Below, piece by piece: positions 1-10,689 of a stretch of DNA of 64,000 nt. A model generated the notes under the pieces. It had not been told where the DNA came from. It was given only the letters and a program-made list of their open reading frames with translations, and made no database searches. Position 1 is the first letter of the stretch, and every line of letters starts with the position of its first letter. A program made the translations under genes and the position numbers. The stretch is taken from NCBI GenBank assembly GCA_025506515.1, contig CM046453.1, positions 35,475,851-35,539,850 of the forward strand, written 5' to 3'. This DNA comes from Flaveria trinervia. Lineage: Eukaryota > Streptophyta > Magnoliopsida > Asterales > Asteraceae.

Positions 1-330
1 AACGGGTGGGATAAGAGCATTGGTGAGCTTCATGCAATGCTCAAAATAGCCAATGTAGGGATGGGTAGAAAGGTTCTACTTGTTCTATCGATCAATGAGG
101 GAGGAAATAAATCCTGATCCCAAAGCAATTGTTGATAAAAGAAAGGGGTACATCAAAGGAAATGGGAAAGGACAGGCTAAAGCAGAACCTCCAAAGCCTA
201 AGCATATGAAGCCTAAGATAACAGAGAATGATCCATGCTTTGAGTGTGGTGAGATAGGACATTGGAAATAGAATTGTCCAACCTATCTCAAAGAGTTGAA
301 AAACAAGAGGGATACTAGGCAAACCTTAGG
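1..330 (+). pseudogene. A1 gag C-terminus with zinc knuckle (broken)
   Basis: Nucleocapsid end of a copia Gag, which binds element RNA in the virus-like particle. The first frame reads a segment with GELHAMLK, equivalent to ELHSMLK in A3. It then shifts to a basic Lys/Gly/Pro-rich stretch ending in the CCHC box CFECGEIGHWK. The codon before the last Asn-Cys of the box is TAG. At least one frameshift near position 85-110 and this stop make it nonfunctional. The family assignment is secure because A3 retains the same box intact (CFKCGEIGHWMRNC). Confidence 0.85.
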
Positions 331-768
331 TACAACTTTCATGATTCATATTGGTTTAAATGTTATTTCTTCAAACACATGGGTATTGGATACCCGATGT
401 GGAACTCACATATGCAGATTGTTACAGGGGTTCAAAAGAAATAAGAACTTCAAGAAAGGAGACTCAAGTCTCTACATGGGCAACGAAGCAAAGTTGATGT
501 CGAAGCCCAAGGAGACTATATTTTGAAACTTTCAAATGGTTGGACGTTGTTCTTAAAAACATTTTATATGCTCCTAGTTTGACTAGGAACACAATTTTTA
601 TTTCCCTTTTAAAACAATGTGGTTATGAATTAAAGTTTGTTAAAAATGGTATATATGTTTGTATGGATGATGTGTTTTATTTTAAGGCTATGCCATTTAA
701 TGGTATCTACGAATTGGTTCATGATAATTCATCCTTTGATAACTCATTATACCAAGCAAGCACAAAGA
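331..768 (+). pseudogene. A1 protease (broken)
   Basis: Aspartic protease that would cut the Gag-Pol polyprotein. The active-site region reads NTWVLDTRCGTHIC at about 376-417. Copia proteases have DTG or DSG here and A3 has DTGCGTHIC, so the catalytic glycine is replaced by arginine. A stop and frameshift occur near 524-540. Downstream, LYAPSLTRN, the usual protease C-terminal segment, is still readable. Nonfunctional. Confidence 0.8.
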
Positions 769-1656
769 AACTTAATGGGTTTAAGTGATTCTTATCTTTG
801 GCATTGTCGTCTAGGTCACATAAACAAGAATCAGATTCAAACACTTCAAAAGAATGGTCTTTTGAAAACAAATGAAAATGTTTCATTTGATAAGTCTGAA
901 TCTTGTTTACAAGGTAAGAAGACCAAGTCGCCCTTTAGTGGTACTAACAAGAGGGCAAAAGACTCATTAGGAATCATACATTCGGATGTATGTGGTCCTT
1001 TTAAGACAATGACTAGAAATGGTGAAAGATACTTCATTACCTATACCGATGATTATAGTCGCTATGGTTATGTGTACTTGATGACATATAAACATGAAGC
1101 TTTTGAAATGTTCAAATTCTTCAAGAATGAAGTAGAAAATCAACTCAATAAAACCATCAAAGTTCTTCGTTTAGATAGAGGAGGTGAATACCTCAGTGAG
1201 GCTTTTCAGGATCATCTAAGAAGTTATAGGATCATCTCACAACTTACTCCACCTGGAACACCACAACATAATGGTCTGTCTGAAAGGAGAAACCAAACCC
1301 TATTGGATATGGTTCGATCTTTGATGGCTATAAGCTCACTACCTCTATCATTTTGGGGTTTTGCATTGTTCTCCGCGGCTCGTATTTTGAATATGGCCCC
1401 GACAAAGAAAGTGGATTCGACACCTTTTGAAAAATGGCATGGAAGAGTTCTATTGCTATCATATTTAAAAGTATGGGGTTGTGAAGCTTATGTTAAGCTA
1501 AACACCCAAAACAAGTTAGAGAGTCGATCCACTAAGTGTATACTTGTTGGATATCCCAAAGATTGTAGAGGAACTTTTTTGATCCAACAGAGCAAAAGGT
1601 ATTTATTGCTCGAAAGGCAAAGTTGTTGGAAGCTAAGTTCCTTATGGAAGGAATAA
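769..1656 (+). pseudogene. A1 integrase (long remnant)
   Basis: The best preserved protein of A1. The N-terminal zinc-binding part reads WHCRLGHIN followed by ESCLQGK, but the first cysteine of the second pair is serine (A3 has CESCLQGN). The DDE core is visible as IIHSDVCGPF, LRLDRGGEY and NGLSERRNQ, giving the Asp-Asp-Glu triad. The copia C-terminal part (WGCEAYVK, STKCILVGYPKD) follows before a stop at 1654-1656. Integrase joins the cDNA to host DNA. The frame is open for nearly 900 bases, although its neighbours are broken. Confidence 0.88.
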
Positions 1657-1799
1657 CATATAGAACTGTGGAATTTGATGAGGACCAAGATCCACAAGCC
1701 GATAGACCTTTGCTTGACACTAGCAATCAACAAGAGGTTGTTGATGATGATCAAGAGGTTGATTGATACACACAAAAAATTCACAGATCTGATAGAGTT

Positions 1800-2739
1800 A
1801 GCATTCCACCTGAAAGATATTGATTTTTCATGAATGGATGCTATGTGGTTGACTCTGATGAGCCAACTACAAAGCATGATGCGATGTCTAATTTGGATTA
1901 TGACAAATGGCTGGAAGCCATGAATGTAGAGATGCAATCCATGTATGATAACCATGTTTGGGAATTGGTTGACCCTCCACTTAACTCCAAACCGGTTGGA
2001 TGCAATTGGGTTTTCAAGAAGAAAATGGATATGCATGGAAACTTGGATACTTACAAAGTAAGACGTGTAGCAAAAGGTTTCACTCAAACTCAACGGGCTG
2101 ATTATGATGAAACTTTCTCGCCTATGGCAATGCTAAAGTAAATTAGGTATTTGCCATAGCTGCATATTATGACTATAAGATTTGGCAAATGGATGTCAAA
2201 ACTGCTTTCTTAATGGACATCTCGAAGAGATTGTCCATATGGTTCAGCCTGATGGTTTTGTCGATCGACAGCATCCAAATAAAGTATGCAAGTTAAAGAG
2301 ATGAATCTATGGATTGAAACAAGCATCGAGGAGTTGGAATAAACGTTTTGATGAAGAGATCAAGAAATTTGGTTTCATCAAGAACACTGACGAGGCTTGT
2401 GTATATAAGATGGCTAGTGGGAGCATAATTACATTCCTATTATTGTATGTTGATGACATACTACTTATTGGAAATGATATTCCAACCATGGAAGGTGTTA
2501 AAACCTAGCTTGGAAGTTGTTTTTCCATAAAAGATCTTGGTGAAGCCGCATATATTTTGGGAATAAAGATCTATAGGGACAGATCAAGGCGGTTGATAGG
2601 TCTAAACCAAAGTGCATATATTGATAAAGTCTTGAAAAGGTTCAAGATGGACAACTCTAGGAAAGGTATGGTACGTATTCAAAGAGGGACACTATTGAGT
2701 ACATCTCAATATCCAAGCTCAAAGGATGAGCAAGATTGA
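1800..2739 (+). pseudogene. A1 reverse transcriptase (broken)
   Basis: Copia RT in several frames. CNWVFKKKMDMHGN and VAKGFTQTQ are readable before a frameshift at about 2141. WQMDVKTAF follows in another frame, then IYGLKQASRSW after a stop near 2300. The catalytic box LLYVDDILL lies near 2440-2467 and GIKIYRDR follows. The YVDD box is intact, but stops at about 2141, 2300, 2506 and 2739 preclude a product. Confidence 0.87.
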
Positions 2740-3414
2740 ATGAAGGACATCCCATATGCGTCTACTATAGCATCCATCATGTATGCGATGATATGGACTA
2801 GACCAGACGTGTCATGCGCGTTAAGCATGACAAGCAGATATGAGCAGAATCAAGGTAATAGCCATTGGATGGCTGTTAAAGGTATATTAAAATACCTTAG
2901 AAGGACTAAGTATATGTTTCTAATATACGGGTTTGGTGAAAAGGAACTCGTGGTAAAGGGTTACACGGATGCCAGTTCCAAACTGATCGAGATGATTCTC
3001 GATCACAATCGAGGTATGTCTTCATTATGAATGGAGGAGCAGTATCCTGGAAGAGTTCAAAAGAAGATGTGGAGCATTGTCCACTACAAAATCCGAATAC
3101 ATAGTCGCCTCATTAGCAGCTGAGGAAACTGTATGGATAAAGAAATTTTTCGCCGATCTAGGGGTGTTTTGTACCATTCAAGACCCCCAGAAATCTTTTG
3201 TGATAACGAGGGTGCGATTGCACAAATCAAGGAACCCCGTGCACATCAAAAGACTAGACACATTGAGCGGCATTTCAACTACATAAGGGATGAAGTTGAA
3301 AAAGGAAAGATATGTATACGTAAAGTTCACACCGATCAAAACATTGCAGATCCACTTACAAAGCTCCTTGAAAGGGCAAAGCATGAAAGTCGTACTTGTG
3401 CCTTAGGAGTTTGA
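2740..3414 (+). pseudogene. A1 RNase H (broken)
   Basis: C-terminal domain of Pol, which degrades RNA in RNA:DNA hybrids. It begins with a stretch like YASTIASIMYAMIWTRPDVS and reaches KGYTDAS at about 2960. It then frameshifts at about 3030 and again between 3077 and 3140. The end reads KVHTDQNIADPLTKLLERAK and stops at 3412-3414. A3 carries the matching tail (KVHTDKNVADPLAK). Confidence 0.85.
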
Positions 3415-4186
3415 TATTCTAGTGATCGGAATTGATCGGTTTAGTATTAAAAGTTTAGAAAAATGTCATATTTAACTCTTTATATATTTGTGATATTTTG
3501 AATTGTATACATCCATGAATATGTTTATTATTCTAAATGTCCTTAGTCGGTCATGTTTGTGGGAACAAGTATGAACGTAAGACTATTATGAACATGGGTT
3601 GGTGAATATTCATAAGGCATGAATACAGAGCAATTGGTTGCTGCCAAAGTTCATAGATATTTGTTGGATACAAATATTGGACTGACCGAATCTCAAATTT
3701 TACTACACGGAATCTTCTAGATTGATTTTAAGTAAATTTGAGTAAAGGCTAATATCATTTGGTATCCTCCGACCTGAGATACATATTGGCTTTTGAGATT
3801 CACCAAGTGTTATACCTTGAGCTAGTTCTTCACTACTTTGGAATAATGGATGGAACATAAGTCTATGTTCAGGTGTGACACGAGGTGATTATGAGAAACA
3901 TATGTAGTCAATATGGAATTTGTTCCTCGTATTTGTTGAGAGTAAGATGTCTAAGGCGTGATTAAGTTAAATCAACAAGGAATGATCATTTTGTGTCCTT
4001 GGATTTAACATGTCATCTGAAACAAAAGGATAAATGATTGATTCACCTAAATCATTTCAAGTTGAATACTTGAAGAGGATGATGTTATTGAATGGCTTTT
4101 AGTCATCTATTAAGGGTAGTAAACCATTGTTAGGCGGTATTTACTGCTTGCATCAATCTTCTATGACTATTGTGCAAGTGGGAGAT
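3415..4186 (+). other. A1 3' untranslated region and polypurine tract
   Basis: About 770 bases without coding potential, matching the region 25764-26531 of A3 in reverse. It ends in the purine tract GCAAGTGGGAGA just before the LTR at 4187, the priming site for plus-strand DNA synthesis. Confidence 0.75.
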
Positions 4187-5092
4187 TGTTGGATTCTTTA
4201 TGCCCAAGACACATAGAATATTGATATGGTTAGTACGTTATGATCCAAGTCGGGTCATACCGAATAACAAGCTTAGCAAACACCAATTAATATTTAGTTG
4301 ATGATATGATCATGCAATTAAATAATTACACCAATTTAGAAAAGTGGGTTTTCTAAATAAATTGTATATGAGATAGAACAACTTATAATGATATTTTGTT
4401 TATGGGTATCACTTGTAATGTTATTTAATTCGTCAAATAACATCAAGTAACAAGAGTGTGTATAAGTTATATAATTAAAGGGTTGATTACATAACTTATA
4501 CTAGTAACTAGTTAAACATAATATCTACATAAAGTTGGGGGGAAAACCCCAATTTTAAAGAGGATTTGGCCGCCCCTTTGATGGGGGTTGGTTCATTTTT
4601 TTCTCTAGAGAACACCACTCATTAACTAGTTACACACTCCACCTAATTCTGTCTCTCACATGCAAGAACCACAAGGTCCATTTTCTCTCTCTTCTTGAAC
4701 AAAAAACAAGCTGAAAAATCGGTTTTCAGCATCCTTCTTGGTTCGGTGTTGGTGTTCAAATCCTAACAAAAGGGTCTTTGCTTGATGCTTGTGGGTATGG
4801 ATGCTTGAGGAAACCTTTCCTTGGTGTTTTGGTCGTTCAAGAGCCTCATTCCCTTCATCAAAATCATGTTTTTCAGTAGCTCTACAAAGGTAGTTTGTAT
4901 GTGTTGTTTTTGGTTGTTATATTTTCTTGATAGCTAATTCATACACATATATTGATCCTATGTTCTAGGTTTGTTGATATTAAGTATAAGCCTTAATTTT
5001 CAGTTTACAAAACATTATATAAGGATTGTTTCTGCTGCGTTTTCATGTTTAAATGGTTAAACAACTTTGTTAATGGTCCAAAAAACCGAACA
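4187..5092 (+). repeat. A1 3' LTR
   Basis: Starts TGTTGGATTC right after the purine tract and is inferred to end at CCGAACA, giving about 906 bases. The first 150 bases align with LTR starts of A2 and A3 in reverse, including a segment reading GATCCAAGTCGGGTCATAC. The right boundary was set by where A2 gag homology begins (CGAAG, 5093). It has no partner in the window. Confidence 0.78.
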
Positions 5093-5474
5093 CGAAGAGC
5101 TCTACCCTTACTTGTTGTTGGAACGTTTCCTTCAACTGGGTAATGATGGCGACTCCATGATGTTCATAGTCCTTTTGGAGATCTAGAGACATACTTGCCA
5201 AAATGAGGCAAGACACTTGGACCGAGTCCTCAGTGTATTTCACCCAATTATTATAGGCCTCCTCATCCTACTCATTAGGTTGATCGGGAATCAAATCGTC
5301 TAAAATATACAATCGTTTCTCTTGCTTGAGAACAATTCTCAAGTTTAGAAACCAATCAATAAAGTTATTATGGTTTAGACGCTTCTTATGGAGAATGCTT
5401 CTTAGTGATAATGAGTGAGCGGACGTGATATCATTATTTTCGTTATTGTTGTGTCCATCTACAAAATTTAACAA
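5093..5474 (-). pseudogene. A2 gag N-terminal fragment
   Basis: The minus frame has SLRSILHKKRL, NFIDWFLNLRIVLKQEKRLYILDD and IPDQPNE in order, which is the N-terminal part of Angela-type copia Gag. A3 has the equivalent at 30300-30529. A stop at about 5268 and frame changes follow, and the fragment ends at the A1 junction. The exact start codon is unclear because frames differ at the first few codons. Confidence 0.78.
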
Positions 5475-6908
5475 AGTTCAATGTTAGTATTTCGATATTA
5501 TTCACATTTTAATAATTAAAGCCCTTTATAAGTTTCTTACACAATTTTATAAATCTAGAATCCAATGTTACATTTAAATACTGGTTAGGTGACCTTTATC
5601 CCATTATTAAAATTAACAAGGTAGTCAACATTTTGACAATTGCAACCCTTTGCAACTTCTAAGGTATGGGATCGACTTCAACATCATATGTGTGGTCAGC
5701 ACGTTTATCCCATCAACACCTTTGTAAACCACATTGTATGTGATCCATTAAACGTTGTTTGCAAATCAAGTAACCCTACTTACACACACATGTGAGTTTT
5801 CCAACATAAGTGGTTAGGTGACCTTTATCCCACAAACATGGTATCCCCACCTCAAACCACAAGTTCCCTCAAAATGGTTAGGTGACCTTTATCCCATTAA
5901 AAGTTTCCAAGTGACTCAAGTGTTGTGCAAAAGGATGGTGTTTAACTTGTTTATTAAAGAATTTTTAAGTTTTCATAATACTAGTTTAGAAAACTCTATG
6001 TACCTTACATTTGCATGCTTTCAAATACAAGGTACACTATGGTTCACTTTTTAATAAAACTCCTTTTATTAAAAACATTATCCTTTTGATAACCTTTTAT
6101 TAATCACTTAATGATCAAGAACCATCAATTTTCATCTTGTTAAGTTTGTTAATGAGTTTGTTATGCATATCCAAATATCAAACAACAACCACACAACAAA
6201 TAATCAAACAAGCATATTCATACAAACGTAAGTGCATAAGCATAGCACTAAGTTGACTACACTTGTTTGACATCACAAGTGTTGTCATAAGGTCTTTCTT
6301 AAGGGTTAACAATGACACATCAAAATGTGTCCATGAACTCCCACTTGAATCCACATCCAAATGGTTCAAGTGTCCATGTCTTTTGTGTCCTTCTTTGGGT
6401 CTTCATCTTGTGCATCTTCTTTTAAAAAATCATATCCTAGTACAATTTTTCTAATAAAATAAATGCACCTAATCTATTTATTACATAACCAATGAATAAA
6501 TAAATTACAACCCAAAATACAAACACAAATATTACAACTCTTTCAAGAAACAAAACCAACATGACAAAATCATAATCAACCAAATCAAAAAACATAAGGT
6601 CAAGGCTATGTTATGCACCAAAATATGTATCATATACAACATTCAAGAACAACAATGAACCCCTTTTTATAACCTTAAAGTTCTCGCCAACATGACCAAA
6701 AGTTTAGGCTTTTGTCCAAACAACACAATCAAACATTTGATGTTAATCTTTCAAGGTGTTTACTAAAGCATGTATGATAAAACTTTGAAACTTAAGGGAT
6801 TCAATCATCCATAACAAAACAGCCCCTAATGGATGAAAAAGTCCATGAAAACTAACTTTTCAAGAACTTTTGACGCAAGTATTCCACATAACCAGCTCTA
6901 GATGCCAT
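5475..6908 (-). other. A2 untranslated leader with primer-site-like sequence
   Basis: About 1.4 kb between LTR and gag without credible coding potential. Next to the LTR the minus strand reads TGGCATCTAGAGC (about 6895-6907). This resembles the initiator-Met primer site TGGTATCAGAGC with a substitution and an extra base. The leader contains three copies of a conserved 20-base repeat, listed separately. Confidence 0.65.
5582..5896. repeat. Three dispersed leader repeats in A2
   Basis: GGTTAGGTGACCTTTATCCC occurs at 5583-5602, 5812-5831 and 5876-5895, all exact and in the same direction. The same three copies in the same arrangement occur in the A3 leader (30658-30971). Confidence 0.9.
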
Positions 6909-7349
6909 TGCTGGATTTTGTAACATGTTTATCAATGCAAGTTTAATCATTTAAACTTGAAAAATGCAGTGGATATTAGTGGTTAAATGGTGTTTTATAA
7001 TATGAAAAATTGAACCATTTTTAACCCAAAACAAAACCCATAAACAAGAAACCTCTTTTAATTTTATGACATTAACACATCATTTTATTTGTTATTATTT
7101 AACTCACTTAAATAATGAAAGAAATAATTTCTCATGAACAAATTATCCATATAATGTTGTTATATTACAAAAGCAACATTTTAGAAAACCCATTTTCTAG
7201 ATTGGTGTCAATATTTATTTGTATGATTTCATAAATAAATAAATATTTATTGGTGTTTGTATAGCTTGTTATTGGTTATGACCCGACTTGGATCATAAGG
7301 TACTAACCACATCAATCTTTTATGTGTTTTGGCCATACAAGATCCAACA
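6909..7349 (-). repeat. A2 5' LTR (short form)
   Basis: On the minus strand it runs from TGTTGGATCTTG to CCAGCA. It is about 441 bases, roughly half the LTR of A1 or A3. Both ends align with A3, so the difference is internal. It lacks the part that holds the GGCGGCC-containing segment in A3. The flank at 7350 (TGACC) would be the target duplicate, with its partner outside the window. Confidence 0.75.
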
Positions 7350-7429
7350 TGACCTGCATCATCACATCGGAGGTCATCACCAACTAGTAAGCTTTCTCCC
7401 GGATTGGTCCAGCTCTCTCCTTTTAGCTA

Positions 7430-8745
7430 AGGGCATCCACCCCTACATTAGCCTTGCCTGGATGGTAATGGATCTCACAATGATAATCCTTGATAAGTTC
7501 CAGCCATCTCCTTTACCTCATGTTCAGGTCCTTTTTCTTGAAAAAGTACTTCAATCTCTTATAGTCGGTAAAAATAGTGCACTTCGTGCTGTATAAGTAG
7601 TGCCTCCAAATCTTCAATTCAATAATCATAGCCGCTAGTTCCAAGTCATGAGAAAGGTAATTAACCTCATGGATCTTCAAATATTAGGATGCATAGGCTA
7701 TAACCTTCCCTTTTTGCATCAACACGTAACCCAATCCCAAATCTAAAGGATATGAATAGACTACCAAATCTTCACTTTCTTCGGGTGATGTCAAGACTAG
7801 AGCTTGTGTCAACCTCATCTTTAGCTCTTCAAAAGTCTTCTATTGTTCTTAATCCTATACAAACTTTACATCCTTACGGGTAAACCTGGTCTTGGAGAAT
7901 TCTTCGATGAATTTCCTGTAGTAGCCTGCCAATCCTAAGAAATTACAAATCTTGAATGGTATCTTGGAGACCTTCGTTGCATTACTGCTTCCACATTTGC
8001 TAGGTCTACCATAATCCCTTCGGGATTCACCATGTGACCCATAAACGGAACTTCGAGCAACCAGAATTCATACTTGGAGAACTTGGCATACAGTTTCTCT
8101 CTTCTAAGCATCTCCAACACCTCTCGAATATGCCCGGCATGTTCTTCCTCACTCCTCCAATAAATCAGGATGTCATCAATAAACACAATCATTGATTTAT
8201 CCAACGTCAATCGACACACCTGATTCATCAAATCCATAAAGGTAGCTGGCATGTTGGTTAATCCAAAGGAAATAACGAGGAATTTGTAGTTCCCATAACG
8301 TGTGCAAAAAGCTATCTTCGGGAATATCCTGCTCCATTAGTTTCAGTTGATGATAGGAAGATCGAATATCTATTCTTGAAAACCAACTAGCACATTGGAG
8401 TTGATCAAACAAATCATCAATTCTGGGTAGTGGATATTGGTTCTTCACCGTCAACTTGTTTAACTCACTGTAGTTGATGCACATTCTCATACTACCATCC
8501 TTCATCTTTACAAACAAGACCAGGGCACCCCAAGAAGAGATACTAGATCGAATGAACCCTTTATCCACAATTCTTGCAACAGAACCATCAGTTTCCTTCA
8601 TCTCAGATGGAGCTAATCAATACGTCACCCTAGCAACTGGTTAAGAACCAAGTATCAAGTCAATATGGAACTCAATCTCACTGTTCGGTGGAACACCTAG
8701 TAAGTCTTCTCGGAACACATTAGGAAAGTCAAACACAACTGGTAC
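7430..8745 (-). pseudogene. H gypsy RT and RNase H (broken)
   Basis: Reading down from about 8745: a protease-RT linker (FPNVFREDLLGVPP), LAPSEMKE, SSWGALVLFVKMKDGSMRMC, YPLPRIDDLFDQL, then FSRIDIRSSYHQ. After a frameshift at about 8250 come MPATFMDLMN and the catalytic box FIDDILIY. The RNase H part retains IFTDYKRLKYFF, RRWLELIKDYHCEIHYHPGK and NVGVDALS. Several in-frame stops lie between these. RT and RNase H preceding any integrase is the gypsy order. The expected integrase is absent because the piece stops at A2. Confidence 0.88.
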
Positions 8746-9497
8746 ATCAAGCAATTACGGTACTGACGTGTCCTCATCCTTCACATCAGCCAAGAAGGCG
8801 CTACATCCACGTTTCATGCACTTTCTCGCCACCGCTATCGAAATCACCTTCGGTCATCACAAACAATCTAGCAGAAACCTATGACCTTCTAGTTCTTTTT
8901 CATAACTTTCTACCATATCAGAAATCATGGTAGACTTACCAATGGAAGTTTCTAAATCAAAGGGCTAATCTAAACTTCTACTTCTAACAGGCAAATTAGC
9001 ATAAAAGGCAGCCAAAATGAAACTCCTACTAGCACCAGAATCAAATAACATAGAAGCAAGAGTTTGGTTTACTATAAACGTACCTGACAAAACATCAGGG
9101 TCCATCTTAGCTTCCTCCTGGGTCATTGTGAATGCTCTAGTGTTTGCTTTCGTCCATTCATTCCTAGCCTTCTTCTTTGCTCCAGAACTTTTAGCCCTTG
9201 GCTTGTTGCAATCCCTACTTAGATGGCTTTATTCACCACAGTTGTCACATCTTACAGCCCCACACTCTCTTGCCATGTGCCCGGGCTTCTCACATGTAAA
9301 GCAAAGGTTCAATTCCCACATACACTCTCCAATATGCTCCTTACCGCATTTACCACACCTTTTGGTCCCCGCACCAGAAGTAACTACACACCAATCATCC
9401 ACCCTTGTACTCTAGTTACTTGGAGTGACACCACCACGTCCAAATCACTTTCCACTCCAGGTATTGTCACTACCACCTTTCTTACTCACCTCAACCA
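8746..9497 (-). pseudogene. H gypsy zinc knuckle and protease (broken)
   Basis: On minus, from about 9360 down, the frame reads KCGKEHIGEC, then CFTCEKPGHMAREC (a canonical CX2CX4HX4C box), then RCDNCGE. A Lys/Ala-rich linker leads to the protease: SGTFIVNQTLASMLFDSGAS, with the catalytic DSG intact at about 9040-9050, then FILAAFYANLPV. The frame is broken near 8965 and beyond. This is the Gag C-terminus fused to protease in Ty3/gypsy style. Confidence 0.85.
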
Positions 9498-9813
9498 TGT
9501 TCGAACCCTTGAAAGATTAGAATTTTAGTCTTTAGATTAGTTTTGTCATAGTGTAGGGATTTATTATGTAACTAAATGTTTCTTTTGTTTCTTGTTATTA
9601 GTATAAATAGGATTTCTTGTTTTTGTGCACGTTAGACACTTTGATAGAGATTGAAAATATTGTTAAGTTCTCTTATTTTGTACACTGTAATCCTTATTAA
9701 TATCAATTGAAACTCTATGAATTCTTCTCATATCTATTTGTGTTGATTACATTGATCATTTAAATTTTCAAGTGCTTGATTACAAACATAGATCAATCCA
9801 TTTGAACCTATCA
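9498..9813 (+). repeat. C 5' LTR
   Basis: Runs from TGTTCGAACCC to GAACCTATCA, 316 bases, and pairs with 56571-56883. It is short for a Sirevirus. A TATAAATA box lies at 9602-9609. It contains none of the GCGCCTAA motifs seen in its leader. Confidence 0.92.
9602..9609 (+). promoter_or_regulatory. C LTR TATA box
   Basis: TATAAATA preceded by AG and followed by GG, about 105 bases into the LTR. The same box occurs in the 3' LTR at 56673-56680. This is the probable core promoter for genomic RNA. Confidence 0.65.
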
Positions 9814-9815
9814 AA

Positions 9816-9827
9816 TTGTATTAGAGC
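9816..9827 (+). other. C primer binding site
   Basis: TTGTATTAGAGC, two bases after the LTR end. It matches the initiator-Met primer site TGGTATCAGAGC at 10 of 12 bases. E (44371) and D (40483) have the perfect version. Confidence 0.75.
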
Positions 9828-10199
9828 TTTCGGTTAAGTGATTTGAAGTTCAAAATCTACTTTTGATAACTTTTGAATCACTTGAATATGTGTTTTGATT
9901 GCAATTGTTCAAATAATTGTTGATTTAGTTGTGTTTCATCACTAGAAACATGATTTGTATCACAATTGAGTGAATTAACATCTTCAAATCTGAATTTTTG
10001 ACAGATGTGCGTTTGACCTATTCTTCAAAAGTCAAATGCTAATTCTGCAAAATTGAGAATTAATTTGTTGTTAATTGAAAGAAATGATGCTAAAGGATTG
10101 ATTATCAGTGTATTATTTACTTGATTGAAGAGTTTTAGATCGTTTTATCAAGTTTTGAAAAATTTGTTAAGATCAAGTTGTTACAAAAAAGATGAATTA

Positions 10200-10545
10200 G
10201 GCGTTTGAGGTGTTAAAATCATTTGTAAAATCACCTAAGTGTTTAGGCGCATGAACATTGTTCAGAAGCTTTATCGCTATTTAGGCATTTCAGGGTCGTT
10301 TTGACACTGTGTGGATGTGTCAGCACTGTTGAGACGTTTTTCAGAAAACTAAGTCCCAGGCGCTTTGGAACTAATCAGGCATTTTGGAACTATTTTTATA
10401 CGCTTCAATACTGTTTGGGTGTTTTGATACTGTTCAGGATTTTCTACACTTGGAAACTTCATAAGTTCACTAAGGCAATCCCTTAGGCGTTTCTAAGACA
10501 AGTTGGGCGTTTCACTACTGTGAGACGTTTCACTACTATTCAAGC
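10200..10545. repeat. C leader motif array
   Basis: The noncoding leader (9828-10690) holds dispersed copies of a GGCG-containing word: GTTTAGGCGCATGAAC, ATTTAGGCATTTCAG, AGTCCCAGGCGCTTTGG, CCTTAGGCGTTTC, GTTGGGCGTTTCAC. They are interspersed with CACTGT or ACTGTT. The complementary word occurs at 42590-43045. The rest of the leader is AT-rich with nothing recognisable. Confidence 0.65.
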
Positions 10546-10689
10546 GCATGTAATTCAAACTTTTCACTCAAAACATAGAAATTTTTCAAAAATCTAAACT
10601 CCAAAAATATTTTTCATTTCTTTAGTTCATTTTAAATCTAAAAACATCAAAAATAGTATATTTTCTTAAATTCAAAACTTAATCATCGT

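Larger units (their letters stand above)
1..5092 (+). mobile_element. A1: Angela-like Ty1/copia retrotransposon, 3' part
   Basis: Degenerate copia element entering from the left edge. Its order is gag zinc knuckle, protease, integrase, RT, RNase H, 3' untranslated region, purine tract and 3' LTR. Integrase before RT is the copia order. Protein motifs and LTR start match A3 (24812-32908), so the two are one family. The 5' LTR and most of gag lie outside the window. The right end abuts gag of an opposite-strand relative (A2), which suggests that A1 inserted into A2. Confidence 0.9.
5093..7349 (-). mobile_element. A2: Angela-like copia element, 5' part
   Basis: Read on the minus strand: LTR (7349-6909), primer-site-like sequence, long leader and start of gag, cut off at 5093 by A1. 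The remaining gag and pol should lie left of the window if A1 is nested in A2. Sequence and spacing match the 5' part of A3. Confidence 0.82.
7350..9497 (-). mobile_element. H: Ty3/gypsy retrotransposon, downstream piece
   Basis: Read on minus: zinc knuckles, protease, RT and RNase H, ending where A2 begins. The upstream gag piece is at 56884-57120. The break between the two pieces is the insertion site of element C, flanked by AACCA on both sides. Motifs look like the plant chromovirus (Tekay-type) group, an inference from wording of the motifs only. Confidence 0.87.

Noticed and set aside
1488..2093. 201-codon minus-strand ORF
   Set aside because: Antisense to A1 integrase and RT; no recognisable motif.
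9017..9415. 132-codon plus-strand ORF with hydrophobic start
   Set aside because: The minus strand encodes the gypsy zinc knuckle and protease here; the plus frame is a shadow.
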